A stretch of 64,000 nucleotides of DNA from Epiperipatus broadwayi. Its lineage: Eukaryota; Onychophora; Udeonychophora; Euonychophora; Peripatidae. The translations under genes were made by a program, and so were the position numbers. Positions 52,792-64,000 of this stretch are shown in pieces (positions within the stretch are counted from its first letter, which is position 1; every line of letters starts with the position of its first letter). Under the pieces are notes generated by a model. That model made no database searches and was not told the DNA's origin. It saw nothing but the letters and a program-made list of their open reading frames with translations. The stretch lies in contig JAQFVV010006354.1 in NCBI GenBank assembly GCA_028023455.1, forward strand, positions 1,933,615 to 1,997,614, read 5' to 3'.

Positions 52792-54195
52792 TCAATATTT
52801 CCCAATTTCATAAATCCATTTTCCATTTTTTGTGATCCAATTCCATTTCCAATCTGGTATCAGTGAATCTGTCCTTTCTTTGTGATGGTGTTTATATTTT
52901 ATTTGGAGGTTGCCTTTCTCTATTGACCTTACATCTGCCTCCTCTGGGATATGGATTTTGATCCCTACATTCTCAGTCTTTAGTCCTGTCATATGGATGC
53001 TTCCATTCCATCTCCAATCTTTGTCGTCCATTTTCCTGCCTTTTTGGGTTCCACTCTGTAGAATATCTCTGGTTTTTTTCCATTGTCCTTTACTAGGATC
53101 CCATCCATTTTTTATTGTAAGTGGTTCTTTTGGAGGCAGTCTAGGTTTACATCCACCCTCCATCTGGTCAGAGCTGGTGGTATCCAATGCACTTAGCAAC
53201 TGGGCCACATGGTTCACTGTCTTCCTCTCAGTACTGATTAGTGTCTATTCTATCTTTTTTGGAAACCCATGCCTAGTTATCTGAAGTATTTGCATCTCAG
53301 ATAATGGGTTTCTGGTCATTATCCATAATTTGGCTACTTAACAGTGAAAGAATGTTGCAAACGATTCCCCCGGTCTCCATTTCTTTTGTGTTATCTGATG
53401 CAGCATATCTTCTTGGAGTCCCTCTCTCCAATAACTGTCCTCAAAGCCTTGTGATACCCTGCAAATGTGGTGGGTTTCTGGAACAGTGAGTTCCACCAGA
53501 CTTGAGATTCACCCTGGGAGTGACTGAAGGCAACCACTATCTTGACCTCCTCATTTATCCAATTCAACTTGAAATACTACTCAAGGCTTCCCATGTGCTC
53601 CATAGGGCTTTCTCCAGGGTTTCCAGTGAAAACTTGTATTTTTAGAAATTGGTGGAAGCCGATGGAATAATCCATGTACTTTCCAGAGCCCATATCTATA
53701 CATTCTTTATTGGTTCTTGGTCCTATGCCCTTTACTTCGGTATCGGCACTGTTATTGTCTGACCTAATGAGCCTCTCTTCAAATTTTGCATCTAACCTTT
53801 CTTTTGCCTTGACTATCTGGCTTATATCCCAATGCATGCTCATCAGCATCCTATTCACTTCTACTCTTATCACTTCAACTTGTTTATCTAACATTCTTAT
53901 TCCCCTTTCTGGCCACCCTATGTCTACCCTCAGATCAAACTCTGTTGGCTCTCTACCCTCTACCTATACTCTCAGCTCTTTCTAATTCATCATATGTGAA
54001 TGGCTCCATATTCTTTTGTTCATCCCACTTAATTTCTCTGTCATGACTGTTTCTTGTGTCCTTTGCATCTGATTGCCTGATGAAGTAATTTCTAATCTTT
54101 TCTAAAGCTTCAGCAATTCTTTTATGGTTGTCCATTTCTATCTTTACCTGCCATTCTTCCATCCTTCTCTCTTTTCTGTCCATGTATTTCTTCAT
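52792..54195 (-). pseudogene. retrotransposon gag remnant
   Basis: Gag forms the structural particle of LTR retrotransposons. The minus strand has an 80-codon frame from 54195 (MKKYMDRKERRMEEWQVKIE, charged and helical), a second one from 53894 with IQVFTGNPGESP near its end, then an in-frame TAG at about 53577. After this stop the same frame continues as NWINEEVKIVVAFSHSQGES with QVWWNSL, then TFAGYHKAL. The F-x-G-x(3-6)-W-type start, the E-x-K and the GEAxxWW block are the hallmarks of Ty3-type gag domains. A further stop stands near 53395. A third frame, 53217-52792 (141 codons, rich in Lys, Trp and Gly), is probably the C-terminal part; no CCHC knuckle is seen. There are at least two stops and one frame change. 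Confidence 0.7.
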
Positions 54196-54864
54196 GAATT
54201 GCTGTTACTAAACCCTCATTTGCCTTAGCATATCCATGATATTAGAATAGTTTATATTATCTTTTACTTTCATCTCCTTATCTTCATTCCCTTCTCTTAC
54301 TTCCTTTTCTTGCAGGTCCATTTTAGCTTGGGACCTTGTATGCATGGATATCAATTTATTCAACCCTTGATCTGTGTTTATTAGTATTATTTTACTGAAC
54401 TTTTCTGGATAGATTTATATAAAAAAATTTCTTTCTACTAACTCTTTGTGTTTTACTCTGATTAGATGTTAAATTTCTTTGTTATCTGTTAGTTAGCATT
54501 TAGACCGCTAGCCAATCCAAACATCTGCACTCTGGTTCACCATCTTGTTTGCCTGCCTTAGATTCATTTGCCTGCCTGTCCCACCTTGATGACTGTCCTA
54601 TGTTTCCTCTACTTATCCAACTCTGACTCACTATACTTCAATTAATAAGACTCTTATGTATTATCTTTAACTATAATTTCAACTGAATTTGAGTTCCTGC
54701 TATAGGGTAGTGTTAAGTGTATTCATTTATCACTCAATTTCGTTAAGCCTATCACCAATTCACCCACACATTTATTTTTCCACTTCTTAATATTCTATGT
54801 TATACCTTCTGTTGGTACTTTACTTACCACTTTTTTATAATGACTATAAAATCCTACAAATATT

Positions 54865-55300
54865 TTATTTCATCTTAACTGAAACACGCTATTATTAAAT
54901 CACACATATATATTTTCACCTTCGTTCATATACGCGACTATTCTAAGTCCTACATATATATTTCTTCACTTAACTTAGATCTGTGACTATTTTATTATTA
55001 ATTTCAGCTTAACTGGGATAAGTTATTATTTCATCACTATATATATCTCTTCAACTTCAGCTTAACTGTGATTATTCTAGAGTCTGACATATATATTTCT
55101 TCACTTAACTTAGATACATGACTATTTTATTATTTATCATTTATAATATTTTATTTTCAGCTTGACTGAGATACGCTATTATTAACTCACACACACAATT
55201 TTTCAACTTCGCTTATATATGTGATTATTCTAGAGTCCGACATATATATTTCTTCACTTAACTTAGATCTGTGGCTATTTTATTTTTTATCATTTATAAT
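54865..55300 (-). repeat. tandem repeats in the element leader
   Basis: About three imperfect units, spaced roughly 125-150 bp. The shared blocks (plus strand) are CAGCTTAACTG or CATCTTAACTGAAACACGCT, ACATATATATTTCTTCACTT, AACTTAGATCTGTGACTATT and TTATCATTTATAATT. The third set at 55155-55300 is most like the second. It lies between gag and the PBS, so within the 5' untranslated leader. Confidence 0.7.
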
Positions 55301-55704
55301 TAAAACCTTACTGAAACTGTTTTATTCTCCCTTTCTCTTTTTTCTTTTGACTAAAACAATTTATATTTCATTACAGCAATTAGATCGAGACAATCCATTT
55401 GTTCGTTGCAATTATATTTGAATCACTTGTCTTATTTTATATACGTTACTATGAATTTCAAAGCTTTCTTAATAAAAAAAAAAAAATTTCCCCTTCTATC
55501 CTTCGTACCCATTTGACATGGAAACACATCTATAAAGTATTTTAAAGTGAAAAAATTTATCCCCTTCACCTTCCCTTCTCACCGCTCTGACTTACGACAT
55601 TAATTTCATATATTTTGAAAACACATATTTTTTTTTTTAGAAAATATTTACGTTATCTTATAAAATTAATTCAACATGTGATCACTAATTGCACAGCAAT
55701 AGAC

Positions 55705-55723
55705 ATCTTGGACTTGGCCCCCA
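55705..55723 (-). other. primer binding site of copy 2
   Basis: Minus strand TGGGGGCCAAGTCCAAGAT matches the PBS of copy 1 with one inserted base and two substitutions. The leader before it (55340-55704) also matches. Directly outside it stands a TA run instead of the LTR. Confidence 0.6.
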
Positions 55724-56032
55724 ATATATATATATAATAAAATGGCCATTAAAATATGAGATTCATGGAATTTGAATTGATGACGGTTACTTCTGCTTTG
55801 TTTTTGATTTTAATTGCAGTTGAGGCAGGTTTAAGAAATTAACTGAAAGTACTTCTCTGCAGATTTAAGGATTGTTTGTAATAGTTTGTAACCCATTAAA
55901 TTTATTATTTCAATTATAATTACTATATATATATATATATATATATCATTAAAATCAGTCAACACTTGAACAATTCCAATAATACTAACAATCAACAATT
56001 TCAAACTGTTATACAAGGCAATCTCCTTTTAA

Positions 56033-56085
<53 letters not shown>

Positions 56086-56324
56086 ATATTAAATACACAT
56101 GCAATTAAGAATTACTCTGAAAAACTTGAGCTGAGTCAATCCACTCTGAAAAGGTATAATAATGTAGATATATCCTCATTAATAGCATTAAGTTAACATT
56201 TGGTCAATTCTCATCTGAATCATAGTGCAAAACTAATTAACTAACTTTGTCAGTAGCAACATAAACATATAGTTTATAAAATATGAAAATTATTGCAGAG
56301 AGGAATGTAAATTGTAAATATCAG
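55724..56324. other. flank with TA arrays
   Basis: TA arrays at 55924-55946 and 56034-56082. The rest is AT-rich without a recognised gene. Confidence 0.6.
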
Positions 56325-56530
56325 ATGTTTCATTTTTTGCCAAAATGATAAATTCAGGTCTCCTGTAATTATCCCTCTCTATGCAGATGGTCTTAATGTT
56401 AGAAGGGGAAAACATATGTCCTGAAGCATGCTTGTGTTTCATGAAAATTGACTTATGTTGCCAGTTTTGTATAGCCTTTTTATAAAGATATGAGTTCTGG
56501 GCAACTCTGGTTCACTATCACTGGCAATTT
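56325..56530 (-). pseudogene. Penelope-like element, endonuclease fragment
   Basis: Minus-strand reading frame: VAQNSYLYKKAIQNWQHKSI, then FMKHKHASGHMFSPSNIKTI and RRPEFIILAKNE. The HxxASGH...SPSNIKxI block parallels EYQRTTGHIFGPTSAKVLYT at 10836-11054, the second half of the GIY-YIG endonuclease of Penelope-like elements. The ending RRPEFIILAKN recurs alone at 57215-57270. The GIY signature itself is missing. Confidence 0.5.
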
Positions 56531-57744
56531 TAGTATTCTTAGTAAGATTTAGAATCAAATGCCACAGTCATTGTGAGATTGTTCCATTTATAAAAGATGA
56601 TTATTTTTATAATGTCTTAACATGTATGAAGGAATAAAAATAAGCATTTTATTCAATTTCCTATACTTTTAATCTTCAAACAGTTTCTTTTTATAGACTG
56701 TGTAGTAAATATTTTTTTTCAATGCATTATATTTGTAAAAAATATGTGTGGAAATAATCATCATGAAATTCTAAAAAAATAGATAATATATTTGCAAGTA
56801 TCTATAAAACATTGCTTAGCATAATTGTTTACATAAGCTTTTAATCTAATAAGGCACAATATAATATGTAGGTTTAATTATTTGCCTTGTGAATCCATTT
56901 CCATTGTTCTTCCTGGAGCTAAATTTTATAATTGTTCAACATTTAATTTTAATATCAAGCCTTTATTCTGTATAAGAATTGAATAAATTGGATTTGACTT
57001 ATTAGAAATGAAAAAAATGTACAAATGAAAATCATTCTAAAAATCATATTTGAACTTATAAAGTTTAAAAAAAGTAATAATAAATTGAACTGCATAATCA
57101 GACAGAATAATAAACTTTTTTTACTGACTGAATGTGTAAAGAATATCAATAAAATTCTTGGACAAAAAAAATAACAAAGTCTCTGTTGAATAAACTTTAT
57201 TTTGAAATGAAAATGAATTTTTTGCCAAAATAATAAATTCAGGTCTCCTGCAATAACTCATGCCTCCTTGAATGGCAGCAATTATTATATTAAAGAAATA
57301 ATATAACAATATAATTTTTGAATAACAATTTTGAAAACATAAAATTAAATATACATTTCTCTACCACAAAAACTACTTTTAAAACATATAATATTAAATA
57401 TAAGTATTAAATATAATTTATATTATAAAATATAGTATTTATTTAATTACAGGTTTTAGCTATTAAAATTCAACTTTTAATATATACTTTAAAGATTTAT
57501 TACTACATTAATTATTATGGCCAGCTTTTTGAACCATAAACAATTAATACATTTAGCTTTATTCAACTGTTTTAAATTTATTTAGCACAATTTTAGGCAT
57601 TAAATAATTTTATCTTGCTTTAATTGTACTTTTAAAAAAATTGTCAATATAATATAAGCATTGTACCAAGAGAACATATGCTAAATTAAAAATTTTTCAG
57701 TAAATTGATATTATAAGTTATTCTGACCTAAAGAAAAGGACACA

Positions 57745-57745
<1 letters not shown>
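56531..57745. other. AT-rich stretch with a duplicated Penelope tail
   Basis: At 57219-57258 a 40-bp piece (GCCAAAATAATAAATTCAGG and following) repeats 56337-56372. It encodes the same peptide RRPEFIILAKN on the minus strand. Otherwise nothing is recognised. Confidence 0.5.
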
Positions 57746-57809
<64 letters not shown>

Positions 57810-58015
57810 CTAATAAATGTAATAGTAATTACCTAGTATATGCAGTTTTTCAATTCACAGAAGTATTTTTAGTTAATAATTGTTATTTACCAATATATTT
57901 ATTATTTCTATTGTTGTTACTATAGTTTTTTGATGCTTATTTGTATGCTCATCCACCATGCTTGGTGGCATTGTTTCTGCAAATAAGTCATTAATATAAT
58001 GTTACCTGGATTTTG

Positions 58016-58106
<91 letters not shown>
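57746..58106. repeat. two (TA)n microsatellites
   Basis: TA arrays at 57746-57807 (one phase break) and 58019-58106, separated by about 210 bp of AT-rich DNA. Confidence 0.95.
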
Positions 58107-58109
<3 letters not shown>

Positions 58110-58289
58110 CAACAAATAAATCAATTTCAACTGATAAACATTTTTTTGGGGTATAATAAATGTACTTTTTTAAGGTTCTTTTTTATAAACAAATTTTTAA
58201 AAATATTCATTAATTTAGTTAACCACAACCAAAAGCTTTTATCAAATTATCATCAAATTTTAAATAACATTTTTTTTTAAGAATATCAA

Positions 58290-59215
58290 AATGAAAGCAT
58301 AAATAAATAAAACTCATACTTTTCTGATTGCTTGAGCCTCATCTCTTCCAAGATGCTACAGAGCAGGTCTTTTTGATTTTTCAGATGCTGCCATGTGAAC
58401 TCTGATAGATAGTTAGGGATCCTGGTTCTTGGAGTGCCATGTATTTGCTTATTGTGACATTTAAGGCTACCCAAAAACATTCTACAGTTTGCATGTGAAT
58501 GCCTCTGACAGGGTCAACAAAGTTATACTTGTGATTTACACGAAGCTGTTGAAACCTGCTGCCTCCAAATCACTATTTTGGTAATCTTTTCAGGAGTATG
58601 AATAAATGCTAGTTCCAGACTTGACATTTTCACATATGCACTGCAGCAATGTGTTGGTGGAGCATGATGGAACAGCCTTCATAAAACATTCACCTATCTG
58701 TTGGCAAACACTGCCAAAAACCCACTGCATATTTTCCACTTCTACAATTATCCTGGGACTGCCGATTAAATGACACACTTGAGAACTGAGGCTTTCTTCA
58801 CAGAGTTCATGAAGGGATTGCATTAAATGGGGGACAGCATATTTGGATACATTCAACTCAGTGCACATATGTTCTACTGTCATTTCATTGCTGTTCCAGT
58901 AGTAAATGACATGCAAAGCTTTAGCTAACTCTAATCTGCAACCCTCAAAACACTATCTTTCACACAGAACACCTTCGATGACAACTACTCATAGTACATT
59001 CCATCTTGTATGTCATACATTCTCTTAACAACATCTTCCCACCACACATGCATATTTTCTGTGATGGTAGAACTCCTTTTTGTTGGAGTATTGTGACAGC
59101 AGATGGTTCAGTCTTTGGCAATAATGACTTCTTGAAATGATAATTTGGCTCAGCAGTCCCATTTTTTACAGGAACAGACAATCTCACAAGCTATGAGATT
59201 TTATTGGGAGCTCTT
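58290..59215 (-). pseudogene. Merlin (IS1016-type) transposase remnant
   Basis: The minus strand preserves most of a Merlin DNA-transposon transposase, broken into frames 59187-58960, 58916-58590 and 58480-58286. In order: ILQQKGVLPSQKICMCGGKM (N-terminal zinc-binding C-x-x-CG region, here CMCGG), then a Cys pair near SSCHRRCSV. Next is LHVIYYW-like (MHVIYYWNSNEMTVEHMCTE) with the NVSKYAV helix. Then IIVEVENMQWVFGSVCQQIG, where the first catalytic Asp of IVEIDE and the following RKxxRG segment are missing. SGTSIYS follows, then VNHKYNFVDPVRGIHMQTVE, and finally YLSEFTWQHLKNQ. The family order is complete, but the frame is shifted at least twice and part of the catalytic core is deleted. Terminal inverted repeats were not located. 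Confidence 0.8.
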
Positions 59216-59219
59216 TCTA

Positions 59220-59700
59220 ATAGCCCACTTTTGAACTTTATACTGTTACAGGAGAGTTAGTAAGCTTGTGTAAAGTGTGGTAATTTGTAGAACCATAAAT
59301 ACTTTATATATGTTGAACAAAAAATAAAAATTCCCCATAATCTTACTTAAATAATTGTAATCTAAGTATTCACATCCTATCATTGTAAAGTAGCTATAGA
59401 TTAAGAATGAGCATGGTAATAATACCTCATATCTTGCAGATACTGTTGGGTAAGAGTGAATTGTGAGAGAAAATGATCACAAATCATGATGTTATTAGCT
59501 AAGTGTGAATTGCGATAGCAATCGACACACTGTTGGGACAACATTAGCCAAAAGAGTCAATTACTCCAATCAATTGAGTAGTTGGGCTTGAAAGATGGTA
59601 TATTTAAGTCTTTTTGGGTAACATCAGTGACCCCAAGCATGATGGATGAACATATAAATGAGCACCATTTTTTAATTAACACAAAGATTTTATTTGTGTG
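59220..59700. other. non-coding flank of Merlin remnant
   Basis: Moderately complex sequence without a frame or known repeat. It could include the 5' terminal part of the transposon. Confidence 0.4.

Positions 59701-59784
<84 letters not shown>
59701..59784. repeat. (TA)n microsatellite
   Basis: A pure TA array of about 84 bp. Confidence 0.95.
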
Positions 59785-59787
<3 letters not shown>

Positions 59788-59814
59788 AATGCTGCTGATG
59801 CAGTTTATGAGTAT

Positions 59815-60135
59815 AGCTGATATAATTACCTTATGCCCTTGTTCATTCTGATTTTCTGCTTCTATTCACTGCATTCCTTTTATATTTAATTTGAAGTATT
59901 AAATGAGGATGATGGTTTCCTATGACATTGATCAAATATGAGTTTTTTGACTGCTGATTATTGATTTTATTGTGTTCTATAGTGATGGTGATGCAATGTA
60001 TAATTTTGTTCATGCTGACTCTCTGCTCCTGTCTTATATTCACTGTATTTCTTTTATATTTAATTTTATTGGATAGTTATTTTTTTGGTATGACCATGTT
60101 TGTGTCATCTATCAATGATACCTCATAATTTTAAT

Positions 60136-60138
<3 letters not shown>
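59815..60138. repeat. degenerate tandem dimer, about 168-bp unit
   Basis: TTGTTCATTCTGATTTTCTG (59840) with TATTCACTGCATTCCTTTTA and TATTTAATTT recurs as TTGTTCATGCTGACTCTCTG (60007) with TATTCACTGTATTTCTTTTA and TATTTAATTT. The downstream halves (ATGACATTGATCAA and GTGTCATCTATCAA) also align. Confidence 0.7.

Positions 60139-60170
<32 letters not shown>
60139..60170. repeat. (TA)n microsatellite
   Basis: A pure TA array of about 32 bp. Confidence 0.95.
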
Positions 60171-60173
<3 letters not shown>

Positions 60174-62960
60174 GCCGTTTGGATTTGTATGTTCACGTAA
60201 CAAGATCTAGCATCTAGGCAAAAGTACCTCGAATCCAATCATGCGCCAGATACACAGGTCAGGAACACTGATGAACTCTGCCTTTTTTTCCTATTTCCCA
60301 GATCTATAACATTATGAACAACAATCCCGATGACATCGATCTAATTTACTTGTCACCGTCAGCATCGATCATCGGAGACACAAAAATACTCTAGGCTAAA
60401 CTTTAATGATAGACTAACTTAATAACTAACTATATTTTATGAGAAAAGAAGGCTCGTAAGCTAGCATATTAATTATGTATTTAGCGGAGATCATCTAGTC
60501 ATATGGAGCATAAGTAATAACTTAATATATTAACTTAACTAAAAGAAAGCAATGGTTCAAGAGTTGATATATATATTTAAGATTTATTAGATTAATAACA
60601 AAAATCATGTTGGGTTAATTATCCGACATTAGCCTCATAAGTATTATATATATATATATATATGAAAAACAAAAACAAGTTAATCACGTAACCTGCTATC
60701 ACTTGTTATTTATGTTCAAAAGATGGTGCTTCACCAAAACCACCGAACAAGTGTAAGATTTGTTTACATAAACGAAAAAAGAGTCAGAAATTAACTACCT
60801 CTGACTCTTTTTTCGTTTATGTAAACAAATCTTACACTTGTTCGGTGGTTTTGGTGAAGCGCCATCTTTTGAACATATATATATATATATATTTGATTTA
60901 TATTTAACAATAATGTGATATTTGCAGCTATGCCAATAATATATATGTGTGACTTAATAAATTAGTGCTATTGGAATGCATTACTAGAATACTATTACAC
61001 CCCCAGAGACAAATATAGCATTTACTTGATTAAAAAAAAAGATAATAATTTTACAAGCAGATATTACATTTGGTTATACAATATTATTATTAATTTGAGT
61101 TATAAATACTAAATGTGCAGGCAGATAATGAATAATTATATAAACGATACTAAATCTATCGCATTAATATGTATAGTCAACAAATGGAAATATGTCTGTT
61201 TAAAGAAATCATCTCATTACGACTTATGACTATTTCTGGGTGACTAATAATACACCGAAAGGTGGTGTGTGCATGATGGAAGATTGGGTTGGTCCAATTA
61301 TGGATTCTGGAGTGTGCTTCATGAATTTTAATATCGAAGTTGACCGATATCCTCTGCAAACGGAGGCAGGGTCGGTATTGAGATGAAGGGTGGTCGGCTA
61401 TGTCTTTATCGGGCTGGTTTTCCAGATTGCTCCCCATATAAAGTATGCACATAAGACCAATTATGTCCCTCAGGGTGTTTTTACGGCCTGGTTCAAGCAC
61501 ATTGAGAATGACGATGGGGATCGACTTAGCGAATACCTCCTTGTAAGAAAGAAGCACAAATATATATATAAAAAGTGGCCTTTATGCACATAACACTTAA
61601 TAATACAATATAAATATAACTCTAAAGATTAAACATTATCTAAACATATTTATTGCTCATGAATTATCAAATATTCAGCATAATGATATGGCTTCATTAA
61701 GCAAACATGGATAATAATTCTACTTAAATATAAAACTAAGATCTTAAGATCCCCCCCCCTTACATTATGTTACTTAATATTATTCATTACTTCCCACACA
61801 TTTAATAAATCTCAATCTTGGTTAATAAATGCCCTTATGAAAATATATAAATTATTACAAAATAAGTGGGTGGTGGTAATAGCTAAGATGGGTTTTACAT
61901 ATGTAATATAATTTAAGAATAAGAGATAGCACATTATTTAGAAAGGGAAATGTAAAAAAAAACAGATGTCAATCTGTTTTTCTACAGTAAACATAAAAAT
62001 ATAATTAGTTTGTTTATCTAAAATCGTGAGCAACTGGGCAAGTTGAATAAGACTTGTTTTGGTTAAGTTATAAATTAATCACCCAATAAATGATGGGTGG
62101 GGAAAACGAAAATGAATTATATGCTTGCGATTTTAGAATATCATTGGCATTTCTTTTAAAATATAAATACATAAATCTAAATGAAAATTATTTGCCACTT
62201 GGAAATAAAAGAAAAGAAAAACATTTTATAGGAGGCTTAATATTGATTAGTTATATAGAGTTATAAGACTACATATTTTGAAGACATTTAATATAGATGA
62301 TTAAAATATACATATTACAGAGAAGGCAGGATTTAAGAATTATGAGCGGTCAAAGTTCTTTTACCTTGTTTATTTAGAAGGGCGGTTTTACTAGGAGTCA
62401 GTCCATTGGTATTGTTTCATTAGATCTAGGGTAGCATTATTATTTGAGTGTTAGCATTTCACTTTCACTCGAAAAATACATAAAGTTCATTAGTACGAGA
62501 TGCAGAGCTTCGTTCATGGGAACAGCATATTAGAATGGAGGAAAAAGGCGAAATTTCCCCTACTCATGGTAACTTGGGTGAGAATCAAAACTGGCATGAA
62601 ATATGTATAGCAACATAATTATTTTATGGTCTCTTCTCCTCTCTGTGGATTCAAATCCAGCAGTATATATACTTTTATTTTGAAGATGTAACTTAGCAAC
62701 TACTGATGGACCTGAGGTGGTTTAAGCACTTAAGGTTCATTTGGAATAGTTTGACCGGATATTCTTATCTAGTAAGATGTTTGAAACAATGTGATTTTGT
62801 TATCAGTTTCTCGAACGATTGTTTTAAAATAAATCTCATGATTTTAAAACAAGCTAGCATGGACAGTTTCCACTAATGGGTTTATTTTATTATTACAAAA
62901 TCGTAATCTTTTACTTTTATCTAAGGGATCTTCCGGGTAATTGTTTTTCAAGAGACTTTT
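60171..62960. mobile_element. unclassified repeat region, possibly LTR-type
   Basis: Directly after a TA array the sequence starts TGTGCCGTTTGGATTTG and is more GC-rich than average up to 60360 and again at 61240-61550. A C-rich run (61752-61760) and sequence at 62640-62760 that loosely resembles 52255-52420 of the LTR element suggest retroelement origin. The longest frame, 61557-61177 minus (126 codons), has no motif I recognise. The fold-back at 60715-60873 lies inside. No PBS or PPT is convincing. Confidence 0.3.
60715..60873. repeat. near-perfect fold-back, 74-bp arms
   Basis: The left arm 60715-60788 and right arm 60800-60873 pair with a single mismatch (GGTGCTTCACC against GGTGAAGCGCC). 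The loop is 11 bp. The arms contain CCACCGAACAAGTGTAAGAT and are unusually GC-rich for this window. Short TA runs flank both ends (60646-60663, 60875-60891). Confidence 0.95.
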
Positions 62961-63320
62961 TAACAAGATTGCATCATTTCTAGTTACAAAATGATATATG
63001 AAAAAATAATAAGTTTCATATATGATACCTTATATATAATATAACTTTATTAATTTATTCACAATCTCCTACACTGAAATATATATAGATTTAATACTTA
63101 TGCCCATATACACATGAGAATATTATTAAATAAAATATTTTTAAATTAAAATACATACGTGTTTACATGATTTATGTTATAATACTAAGCAAAAGATATA
63201 TATATATATATATATATATTAGCTATGTATATACATGTGTAAAGGTGGGTTTGAATATAGTTAGATGGTAGGAGATTGTATGTGGGCTGTGAAGCAGGAT
63301 CTGAGCATCAGGTCATCTGC
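62961..63320. other. AT-rich non-coding stretch
   Basis: Contains a short TA array (63198-63219). No gene recognised. Confidence 0.5.
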
Positions 63321-63322
63321 TT

Positions 63323-63324
<2 letters not shown>

Positions 63325-63379
<55 letters not shown>
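63325..63379. repeat. (TA)n microsatellite
   Basis: A pure TA array of about 55 bp. Confidence 0.95.
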
Positions 63380-63381
<2 letters not shown>

Positions 63382-64000
63382 GTAACAATAACTTTCCAAG
63401 GCCTTATCATTTCACCATCAAACCTAATGACACACTCATCTGTGCTAAGTTTGAATCTATTTAATGTTAATAATTTTAAAATTAGCTCATGTCTGTCTAA
63501 GCAGTATTATATATTTACATTCAAACTAACACTATAATTAGATAGGATTAGTAAAGTTATAGCATACCAAATTTACTTAATATTTATAAAAATGTTTGTT
63601 CTGTTATTAAAGTTAGAAGTAAATTATTAATTTTGTTGTTAATATTGTACATTAGTATGTGGAAATATAATATGTGCTATATAGAAGGAAGGCATGATTT
63701 TAAAATACGTAAAAGCCGTTATCTAAAAAAATAATATTAAATGTGTCTTTAAAAAATCTGTTAAAAGATTTTTTGTTTTAAATATATTTCAGGGAAAAAT
63801 TTTCTTGAAAATATATTTAAAAGTTATATCAAAATATGTTTATAAGTTACTTAGAAAAATATGCTAAAAATGTTTTTGTTTAAAAAAAATGTTAAAAGGT
63901 TGTTTTTAATAAAAGAGTTTTTTATTTTATGTAAGATTAAAAATAAAAGCTGATCAAGTAATTAAAAGATTTTTGGTTGTAAACAAGTGTCATTAATGAC
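63380..64000. other. AT-rich non-coding stretch at right edge
   Basis: From about 63700 the word family GTTAAAAGATTTTTTGTTTT and AAAATATATTTAAAAGTTAT recurs loosely (63735-63990), as in an old T/A-rich tandem tract. No gene. Confidence 0.45.

Larger units (their letters stand above)
50262..55723 (-). mobile_element. LTR retrotransposon copy 2, without 5' LTR
   Basis: This is a minus-strand element with, in plus coordinates: 3' LTR (50262-52010), polypurine tract (52011-52025), about 0.77 kb without recognised coding, gag remains (52792-54195), a long leader with internal tandem repeats (to 55704) and the PBS (55705-55723). Beyond the PBS no LTR follows; the sequence passes into a short TA run and unrelated DNA. 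No protease, RT, RNase H or integrase motif is visible. The family is thus either non-autonomous (gag only) or this copy lost pol. Copy 1 at the left edge of the window is its relative with an intact 5' LTR-PBS junction. Confidence 0.8.

Noticed and set aside
52910-53985. Plus-strand ORFs of 103-124 codons opposite gag
   Set aside because: They are shadows of the minus-strand gag frames and have no family resemblance.

Overview
This window looks like AT-rich, gene-poor nuclear DNA from an invertebrate animal. It has no prokaryotic gene layout and no long intact ORF. It carries many long (TA)n arrays and a dense mix of decayed eukaryotic retroelements and DNA transposons: RTE and L1/Tx1-like LINEs, Penelope-like elements with GIY-YIG endonuclease remains, a gag-bearing LTR retrotransposon, Merlin and hAT relatives. 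A mollusc, possibly a cephalopod, would fit, but the sequence alone does not prove it.

The only convincing host coding sequence is one 116-nt minus-strand exon (8038-8153). It is bounded by AG and GT and encodes a coiled-coil-like peptide. Much of the window is therefore probably intron or intergenic DNA around a minus-strand gene whose other exons I could not find.

Layout. 1-2173: 5' leader, PBS and 5' LTR of a minus-strand LTR retrotransposon that runs off the left edge. 2750-6100: decayed plus-strand L1/Tx1-like LINE, interrupted by another repeat. 6.1-12.2 kb: mostly simple AT-rich DNA with the exon, a Penelope fragment and a hammerhead-bearing repeat. 12.3-17.3 kb: dense TE nest (hammerhead-like motif, RTE endonuclease, Penelope endonuclease, a 0.97-kb giant inverted repeat, LINE RT). 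17.3-32.5 kb: mostly featureless AT-rich DNA with microsatellites, a LINE ORF1 fragment and degenerate tandem repeats. 32.5-33.9 kb: a higher-complexity island between inverted 17-mers. 34-38 kb: a cluster of fold-back inverted repeats and Penelope ends. 39-46 kb: LINE 3' end, hAT-like transposase remnant, two hammerhead-bearing SINE-like copies, RTE reverse transcriptase. 48-49 kb: tRNA-like SINE and a 96-bp insert with 14-bp direct repeats. 50.3-55.7 kb: second copy of the LTR retrotransposon, with 3' LTR, PPT, gag remains and PBS but no 5' LTR. 56-64 kb: Penelope fragment, Merlin transposase remnant, tandem dimer, a long perfect fold-back and an unclassified repeat.

The parts most worth a second look are: (i) a dispersed repeat family whose conserved block matches the hammerhead ribozyme core (best copy 42815-42856), with two further hammerhead-like motifs elsewhere; (ii) a one-LTR retrotransposon that ends at its PBS, the structure expected of an integrated reverse-transcription intermediate; (iii) the unusual number of near-perfect fold-back repeats; and (iv) the island at 32.5-33.9 kb.
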